Shown in pieces: positions 6,781-11,862 of a stretch of DNA of 11,862 nucleotides. Position 1 is the first letter of the stretch; each line of letters opens with the position of its first letter. Both the position numbers and the translations under genes were made by a program. Location of the stretch: positions 1-11,862 of the forward strand of contig DORE01000246.1 in assembly GCA_003514305.1 (NCBI GenBank). Reading direction: 5' to 3'. This stretch comes from Gammaproteobacteria bacterium (GTDB lineage Bacteria; Pseudomonadota; Gammaproteobacteria; Pseudomonadales; Pseudohongiellaceae). Below the pieces are notes generated by a model. That model was not told the DNA's origin and did not search any database. It saw nothing but the letters and a program-made list of their open reading frames with translations.

Positions 6781-7287
6781 TCAGTCAGCCATGTTTTCGA
6801 CACGGTTGGCGATATCCGGGCTGTAGGACTGATGGCATGCCGTGCAAACGCTGTAGATTTGGCCGCCAGCCTGAAAAAAAGCCTCCTTGTCTTGAGCCTG
6901 GGCGGCCTCCATTGCCATGATGCCTGCTTTACTGAGGCCCTCGGAATAAATCATCCAGGCGTCGTTGTCTTCAGCACGGCCGGGCAAGGCAAGCATATTT
7001 CCAGTCTCCACAACTATAGCGGCTTGCGCCCGAACAAACGCCCAGCCATCATCTGTGGTCGGGTAAAGCTCTTCATAGCCGTAGGCATCGAGCACCCAGC
7101 CTCCGGAGTCCCAAAGAATGTCTGATGCGGGCTCCAAAACCAGTGACATGATATGCGCAACATTGAGATCTACGTTATAGCTCGCCTCAACTTCGCTGGC
7201 CGGTTCCGTCTCGGGGGCATAGCAGGCACTGAACGTCGCTAGAACAAAAAACGATAACAAAATCAGGTGAATGCGATTGACTGGCAT
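6781..7287 (-). CDS. Class II cytochrome c-type lipoprotein
   Basis: A 168-residue exported heme protein. The signal peptide ends in a lipobox F-S-A-C22, suggesting anchoring to a membrane facing the periplasm. The mature part is helical with AHIMSLVLEPASDILWDSGG (44-63), a WAFVRAQAA helix (82-90), LALPGRAEDNDAW (99-111), and one C-terminal heme site CTACH (148-152). A single CxxCH near the C-terminus of a four-helix bundle is typical of class II cytochromes (c' / c-556). Met47 in the first helix is a candidate axial ligand, as in c-556. It leads the unit with HupE and the anchored protein. AGAGGA lies 9 nt before the ATG. It probably moves electrons or holds reduced metal at the membrane (inference). 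Confidence 0.82.
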   Translation of the reverse strand: MPVNRIHLILLSFFVLATFSACYAPETEPASEVEASYNVDLNVAHIMSLVLEPASDILWDSGGWVLDAYGYEELYPTTDDGWAFVRAQAAIVVETGNMLALPGRAEDNDAWMIYSEGLSKAGIMAMEAAQAQDKEAFFQAGGQIYSVCTACHQSYSPDIANRVENMAD

Positions 7288-7422
7288 GACAACATGTCCT
7301 CTGCGAGACGGCGAGTCCAGAGGTCGGTACGAAATCGAACCGATCTTCTAAACCCAATTCTGCCTTAAAAATACGGTATAATCCAGGCCTGAACTTGAAA
7401 CTATTTCGCTAAGGCATTGGTT
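7288..7422. promoter_or_regulatory. Divergent promoter region between the cytochrome c unit and the sialidase-like gene
   Basis: A 135-bp region between divergent genes. A perfect TATAAT (7377-7382) faces the plus-strand gene, with no good -35 at 16-18 bp, suggesting activator dependence. Short dyad symmetry ATCG-AAC-CGAT occurs at 7334-7344. No clear minus-strand promoter stands out. Confidence 0.45.
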
Positions 7423-8580
7423 ATGTTCAAGAAAATTTTAAGACTATGCTATTGCTTCACCCCACTGCTGACGCTAGTGCTGGCAGAAACAGGGGGAGCG
7501 GAGGTGTTGATTCAGCGCACGCCGGACTCAGGCCTGCAGCCGCGTCTGATTCAGGGTGCGGAAGGATCGGTGCATCTTCTCTACTTTAAGAAAAGGCTAG
7601 ACCGGCCGGCCGCACGCGAAGGCAATTTGTACTACCGCCCCGTGCATGACCAAAATCGGTTTGGCCCACCAGTTAAAGTGTCTAGCCAGGCTTTTAACTT
7701 GCAGACTGTTGCCATTTCCCGTGCTGCCATAGCCATCGATGATACGGGGCGTCTGCACGTGATGTGGTACGTCGCCGACGCAGCCCAATATTTTTATGCC
7801 CGGTCAAATTTGGAGCGAACTCTATTTGAATCTCAGCGACCCTTGGCATCAGAGTTCAGGGAGGGGGTTGATGCAGGAGGCGATGTGGCTGCAATGGGCT
7901 CATCCATTGCAGTTGTATGGGGTGCGGGCGCGCTGAGTCGCGAGGACGAGCGCACTCTGATTGCCCGTTTTTCAACAGACGGTGGTCTTAGCTTTGGCGA
8001 AGAGCTCCAGATCAGTGACCAGCAGTTGGGAGCTTGCGCCTGCTGCTCCATGGCAGTCGATTTTCTGAGCCCCGACTCTCTGGCTGTTGCCTACCGCTCG
8101 GCTGTCGACGGCATCGGTCGTCATATGCAGGTGCTCACTGTTGCTGGAATTCTTGACCACAAGCTTCGTTTACAATACCGGCCTGTCAATGCTCTGCAGG
8201 AATGGGAGGCAACTTTCTGCCCATTGAGCACAAACGATATCGCATATGATGGAGCAGCACAGCCCTGGCTTGTTTTCGAGACAATGGGTCGTGTCGTGCA
8301 GATGAGCTTGCGGGAGCTGTCACGACCCTCATGGTTGGGTGAACCCTTCAATGAAACTCGGCAAAAAAACCCTTCCGTTGCTTTCAATCATCACGGAGAA
8401 AGGCTGACCGCCTGGGGAGAATCTGTCAGTCACAGTCGAGGGGGACGTCTTAACCTGCGAAGTTTTGATGCGGACGGGGTAGAAATGGGCTATCGGCTTA
8501 CAGAGGAGGTCCAGATAGCTAACTTCAGTTTCCCTGCTGTCGCGGCGCTGCCAGACGGCAACTTCCTGGTGCTTCACTGA
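7423..8580 (+). CDS. Secreted sialidase-like (Asp-box beta-propeller) protein with a CxCC cluster
   Basis: A 385-residue exported protein; signal peptide 1-21 (cut after VLA). Propeller repeats include RPRLIQGAEGSVHLLYF-like and AIAIDDTGRLHVMWY strands and a good Asp-box STDGGLSF (184-191). It is followed by Cys205-Ala-Cys207-Cys208, a VAYRS strand, and Cys266 in a TFCPLS segment. Asp-box proteins of this type are often named exo-alpha-sialidase or BNR, but I see no arginine triad that would prove glycosidase action. The CxCC...C arrangement recalls a subfamily of such propellers and may hold disulfides or a metal. The ATG at 7423 is chosen because AAGG lies 8 nt upstream; TTG 7417 would be too close to it. 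The gene is divergent from the cytochrome c unit and overlaps the convergent gene by 7 bp. Confidence 0.75.
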   Translation: MFKKILRLCYCFTPLLTLVLAETGGAEVLIQRTPDSGLQPRLIQGAEGSVHLLYFKKRLDRPAAREGNLYYRPVHDQNRFGPPVKVSSQAFNLQTVAISRAAIAIDDTGRLHVMWYVADAAQYFYARSNLERTLFESQRPLASEFREGVDAGGDVAAMGSSIAVVWGAGALSREDERTLIARFSTDGGLSFGEELQISDQQLGACACCSMAVDFLSPDSLAVAYRSAVDGIGRHMQVLTVAGILDHKLRLQYRPVNALQEWEATFCPLSTNDIAYDGAAQPWLVFETMGRVVQMSLRELSRPSWLGEPFNETRQKNPSVAFNHHGERLTAWGESVSHSRGGRLNLRSFDADGVEMGYRLTEEVQIANFSFPAVAALPDGNFLVLH

Positions 8581-9224
8581 AGGCTTGGGTTGCTAAGGTT
8601 TATTTGCAGTCGCTGCTGCGTCTGCAATTCATTCTGAATTTGAAGCCTTCGCCAATGCGCAGATGTCTCATCGCGAAGGCGATTGTGACTGTCAGAAAAT
8701 AAGTCCAGCGAATTAATGCGCTGGCTTTCGATCTTGGTGATGGTTGAATCTAATGCGCTCGATGCTCTCGCGGTTGATATACCGCTATAAGAGTACGCCG
8801 CTCTGATATGTTTTGTTCGTTGTGTCAGAGCGTTACTGCCGCAACGTTCTTCGAGTTTTAACAATAGCTGGACTGTTCGTTCAGTCTCTGGAGCTGTCAG
8901 CGCCGCAGAATCATCATCTGAGCCTGACTGCTGAATGATCATGCTGTCACGCCATCTCACGAGAGGCTCGCAGAGTGTCTGGTAATGTGTAAGTGCCTCT
9001 ACGTTGACTGCCATTTTGAATTCTGAGCAGGCAGTGCTGATGATGCCTGCTTTAAGGCAGCGGCCCGCATGCTCATCGAGGTCGGTGACAAATGTGTTGA
9101 CCATACCAAGTTGCCCTTCCAGAGTTTTTAGGTCTGTATCTGCGTAGGAAGAAGACAGCAGCAGCCACAGGAAAAGCGTTATGCTGTGTCTGCCTGCAGC
9201 GAACCTAATTAAGCTTCTATTCAT
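8574..9224 (-). CDS. Unknown secreted four-cysteine helical protein
   Basis: A 216-residue protein with a Sec signal peptide (hydrophobic 15-28, cut after SYA). The mature chain is mostly predicted helix with four cysteines (56, 66, 85, 128), which could form two disulfides in the periplasm, an acidic low-complexity patch GSDDDSAA (101-108), and a Gln-rich C-terminus (196-207). I do not recognise a family. The ATG at 9222-9224 is followed by a typical N-region with arginines, which supports the start; the ribosome site (AAGAG) is weak. Its 3' end overlaps the sialidase-like gene by 7 bp on the opposite strand, so the two transcripts are complementary at their ends. Possible alternative: a small envelope or adaptor protein. 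Function unknown. Confidence 0.65.
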   Translation of the reverse strand: MNRSLIRFAAGRHSITLFLWLLLSSSYADTDLKTLEGQLGMVNTFVTDLDEHAGRCLKAGIISTACSEFKMAVNVEALTHYQTLCEPLVRWRDSMIIQQSGSDDDSAALTAPETERTVQLLLKLEERCGSNALTQRTKHIRAAYSYSGISTARASSALDSTITKIESQRINSLDLFSDSHNRLRDETSAHWRRLQIQNELQTQQRLQINLSNPSLQ

Positions 9225-9787
9225 GTTTGACTCTTGCTAATTGGTTAATCCCTGATCGTTTATCCCGTTTTCTCTATAGATGCTAGCATCAGCCATTGAT
9301 TGATCGGATTCGCAGTAATCATCGCTGTGTTATCGACAGTCCAAAGGTCTTTTTTTGTATATTCCGCAAGTCCCACCATGTGTAAGATGCTGGCAGTTCG
9401 TTTGAATATTCTGGAATCAAGAATTGCAGTCTTGGAATACGTTAATATTAATATGTGAAATCTGCCACAAAAGATGATCGAAATTTTCTTTGCTTCTAGG
9501 CGTCGGGCCCCCTATCTAATTGCATCGCGACAGATTGAACCAGTGCACTTCGAATATTTCGACGTCTCCTCGCTGTGGATAGGCCAGTGTTTGCCTTCGC
9601 GCAATTGTAGCACCGCTTGGACTCCTGAACGAATTGGGTGTGGCCAGATCGATAAATTCTGCAGTTTTAGCGGAACGATAAATTGGTGGGCTTTACATTT
9701 GATTACTGCCTCGCGAAAATATATAGCCTTACTATGCCAGTCGCATTAGTTTGATTAACCAAAGCTTCCAAATAAACGGCGAGGTCT
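9225..9787. other. 563-bp intergenic region
   Basis: No convincing gene. A 91-codon plus-strand frame at 9474-9749 lacks a Shine-Dalgarno site and family likeness. The stretch holds a perfect 12-bp palindrome GATGCTAGCATC (9279-9290) next to a TATAGA-like minus-strand -10, an AT-rich palindrome TTAATATTAA near 9440-9449, and a possible plus-strand promoter at 9699-9727. No tRNA or clear terminator seen. Confidence 0.5.
9699..9727 (+). promoter_or_regulatory. Possible promoter of the DUF6351 gene
   Basis: TTGATT (9699-9704), a 17-bp spacer and TATAGC (9722-9727), with TATATA at 9720-9725 as an alternative. This would give a leader of roughly 55 nt before the ATG at 9788. The match is moderate. 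Confidence 0.35.
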
Positions 9788-11862
9788 ATGCAGGCGTCTT
9801 ACGTAAATCAGTTGAGCGCTTTGATGCTAAAGCTGTTTCTTGCCACGCTAATGGCGTGCTCTACAGAGGAGAGGATCAGCACGGCGGGGTCAAATTTTTC
9901 ACTGGAGAACGATTCTGGTTTGGATCTTTATACCGTCTCCACTAAGCCCTGGTTGGTTACCGGCGGCGATGTGCTGGTAGAGGTGCAGCTGGAGGAGGGC
10001 ATGGCAGGTTCGACGGTCACTCTTGAGCTGAATGGGATCGATGTAAGCGATAGGCTAGTCAGGTTAAATCCCCAGACTTTACAAGCGCTTCTAACAGGGT
10101 TATCCGAAGGGGATAATTACTTGCTTGCCGAGGCGGATCAGCAGCAGCGACAGCTACGCTTGACTAACTACCCGATCAGTGGTCCGATAATTTCCGGGCC
10201 GCATGAAGAGCCCTTCTACTGCCAAACGTCTGAATTTGAGAAGGTCACCGGTGAGATATTCGGCACTGATCCAGAATCTGGGTGCGAGGTGCCAGTGCAG
10301 ATAGACTATGTTTATTACTCAAACGATCAGCAGGCGTTTTTGCCATACGAGCGGACCTTTGGGCTTTTGCCGCCCATTGACGTCGCAGAGCTGGTCACCG
10401 AGGGTGGCGAAAGTCGCCCTTTTATTGTGCGAGTCGAGACTGGTGTCGTCAATCGAGCTATCTATGAAATCGCCATGCCGCATGATCCGGCTGATCCGGA
10501 ACCCGGCCCTTGGTCGAGAAGCGCGGGTTGGAACGGAAAACTGGTTTATACCCATGGGGGGGGGTGTCGCAGTGGTTGGTTTCAACAGGGGACAGCAACA
10601 GGCGGCGTCCTCCGGAAAGGACTTTTGGAGCGCGGTTACGCGCTGGTTTCGTCCACGCTGAATGTGTTCGGGCAGAATTGCAATGACTTGCTGGCGTCGG
10701 AGACACATATCATGGTGAAAGAGCACTTCATTGAAAACTTTGGTGAGCCCCAGTACACGGTCGCCACTGGGGTTTCTGGAGGGTCTTACCAGTCTCATCA
10801 GACGGCAGACAACTATCCGGGAATATTTGACGGCATCATTGTGGGCTTGAGCTTCCCTGATGTCACCTCTTCAACGAGCTTTACGCTTTCCGATTCTCGT
10901 CTGCTTAATCACTACTTCGTCAAGACTGCTCCCGGTACGTTTTCCGAGGGGCAGCAGCGGGCTGTTGCGGGATTCGGAGTTTGGGGTTCTATTGCCAATC
11001 TGGCGCGTGGTGCTGCGCGCCTGGACCCGGTCTTTACCCCGGGAAGTGAACCGGAAGAGCAGGGTGGAGAAGTTTCAGTTGCCGCATTAGAGGACGAGCG
11101 TTATAGCCCCACCAATGAAGATGGTGTCCGGGCTACCGTTTACGATCATGCGGTTAATGTTTATGGTTTGGTACCAGAAACCAGTGTGGCTAGACGACCC
11201 CTCGACAACCAAGGTGTGCAGTACGGCTTGGCTGCGCTGAATAATGGAGAGATTTCTGTTCGGCAGTTCCTTGATCTCAATCGCGATATTGGCGGTTTTG
11301 ATAGGGACATGCATCATATCTCGGAGCGGCACCGGGCAGACCCAGAGGCGGCGAAGCGGGCTATCGAGTCCGGAAGAATTCTTTATGGCGGGGCAGGATT
11401 GGCGTCGACTCCAGTGATCGATTACCGCACTTACATGGATGCTACGGAAGGGGGTGATATCCATATGCTGGTTCATCAGTATTCAACTCGGCAGCGCTTA
11501 GCAAATGCCAACGGTCATACTGAGAACCATGTGATGCAGATTGGTGGCCGTTGGGGTTTTACAGATCAGGCGCCGGATCTAGGTGAATTGTTCGAACAGA
11601 TGGACGACTGGTTGATTGGGATCAAGAACGACAACATTGAATCTGACTTGGCAGTTAAAGTGCGCACCCATAAACCGGCTAGATTGACTGACGCTTGCTG
11701 GCAGGAACCAAAAACGTTTACGCAAGAAGCAGGCGAAGGAAATGAAGTCGGCGTCCGCCGCCTCAGACTGGAACAGCCGCAATCTTACCGCGGCAGTGGG
11801 GAGTGCAGTGAGCTCTACCAAGCATTCAGCACCCCACGACAGGTCGCAGGAGCTTCTCTGGC
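9788..11862 (+). CDS. DUF6351 family lipoprotein, tannase-like alpha/beta hydrolase (3' end outside window)
   Basis: 691 codons are visible and the frame is open to the right edge, so the protein is cut near its C-terminus (the family is about 700 residues from memory). A lipoprotein signal ends L-M-A-C24. An N-terminal beta domain (KPWLVTGGDVLVEV onward, 53-120) is followed by a hydrolase-like domain with WNGKLVYTHGGGC (248-260), TGVSGGS (327-333, candidate nucleophile Ser330) and ADNYPGIFDGIIVG just after it, as around the tannase/feruloyl esterase nucleophile. Candidate catalytic histidines are His559, His563, His577 and His581; the CS-D-HC disulfide motif of tannases is absent. The start is the first ATG after an in-frame TAA (9773-9775); GAGG is only 3 nt away, so ATG 9824 is an alternative. 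Probably a membrane-anchored esterase or a relative; substrate unknown. Confidence 0.85.
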   Translation, partial: MQASYVNQLSALMLKLFLATLMACSTEERISTAGSNFSLENDSGLDLYTVSTKPWLVTGGDVLVEVQLEEGMAGSTVTLELNGIDVSDRLVRLNPQTLQALLTGLSEGDNYLLAEADQQQRQLRLTNYPISGPIISGPHEEPFYCQTSEFEKVTGEIFGTDPESGCEVPVQIDYVYYSNDQQAFLPYERTFGLLPPIDVAELVTEGGESRPFIVRVETGVVNRAIYEIAMPHDPADPEPGPWSRSAGWNGKLVYTHGGGCRSGWFQQGTATGGVLRKGLLERGYALVSSTLNVFGQNCNDLLASETHIMVKEHFIENFGEPQYTVATGVSGGSYQSHQTADNYPGIFDGIIVGLSFPDVTSSTSFTLSDSRLLNHYFVKTAPGTFSEGQQRAVAGFGVWGSIANLARGAARLDPVFTPGSEPEEQGGEVSVAALEDERYSPTNEDGVRATVYDHAVNVYGLVPETSVARRPLDNQGVQYGLAALNNGEISVRQFLDLNRDIGGFDRDMHHISERHRADPEAAKRAIESGRILYGGAGLASTPVIDYRTYMDATEGGDIHMLVHQYSTRQRLANANGHTENHVMQIGGRWGFTDQAPDLGELFEQMDDWLIGIKNDNIESDLAVKVRTHKPARLTDACWQEPKTFTQEAGEGNEVGVRRLRLEQPQSYRGSGECSELYQAFSTPRQVAGASL
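10556..10564 (+). repeat. G9 homopolymer inside the DUF6351 gene
   Basis: Nine consecutive G, read as three GGG codons for the three glycines of HGGGC (257-259). The frame stays open and the protein motif continues correctly on both sides, so no frameshift is present in this copy. Confidence 0.95.

Noticed and set aside
9474..9749. 91-codon plus-strand frame in the intergenic region
   Set aside because: No Shine-Dalgarno site, no signal or domain, odd composition, and it contains the likely promoter of the next gene.
10556..10564. Frameshift or pseudogene at the G9 tract
   Set aside because: Reading codons from 9788 passes through the tract in frame and the conserved motif continues on both sides; no stop appears up to 11862.
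10319..10798. Long open frames antisense and out of phase within 10308-10798
   Set aside because: They lie wholly inside the DUF6351 frame, whose protein motifs (HGGGC, GVSGGS) are clear on the plus strand.
1..11862. CRISPR array, tRNA, insertion sequence or attachment site
   Set aside because: Looked for regularly spaced repeats, tRNA-like cloverleaf segments, transposase motifs and long terminal repeats; none were seen by eye.

Overview
The window looks like chromosomal DNA of a free-living, probably marine or aquatic gammaproteobacterium (inference). The signs are moderate GC, canonical sigma70-type promoters and Shine-Dalgarno sites, an Azotobacter/Pseudomonas-type ferredoxin-NADP reductase, and several poorly characterised secreted families (DUF6152, DUF6351, NHL beta-propeller, BNR/sialidase-like) that recur in such genomes. 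There is no tRNA, rRNA, CRISPR array, transposase or phage gene.

Left part (1-1634), minus strand: a heme-dependent oxidative N-demethylase-like protein (DUF3445/HODM alpha family) with a TTG start and its own TATAAT promoter, and a small DUF1653 protein. A doubtful 60-codon ORF lies just upstream of the DUF1653 gene.

Middle left (1635-5330), plus strand: a secreted NHL beta-propeller related to peptidyl-hydroxyglycine amidating lyase but with altered active-site positions; ferredoxin-NADP reductase; a lipoprotein of the uncharacterised 'PDFxGxW / GDTxVV' family behind a near-consensus TTGACA-N18-TATATT promoter; and a DUF6152 protein whose predicted mature N-terminus is His-His. A strong hairpin/T-tract terminator closes the block. 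The NHL, PDFxGxW and DUF6152 products are all exported and may act together in the envelope (inference).

Middle right (5449-7287), minus strand: a compact three-gene unit of class II cytochrome c lipoprotein, HupE/UreJ-type metal permease and membrane-anchored periplasmic protein. The first two are separated by only 3 nt. It is divergent from a secreted sialidase-like Asp-box protein (7423-8580) with a CxCC cysteine cluster. That gene converges, with a 7-bp overlap, on an unknown secreted four-cysteine protein (8574-9224, minus).

Right part (9225-11862): about 560 bp without a convincing gene, then a DUF6351 lipoprotein that runs off the right edge. It resembles tannase/feruloyl-esterase-type alpha/beta hydrolases (GVSGGS nucleophile elbow). 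A run of nine G encodes its conserved HGGGC motif; the frame is open through it.
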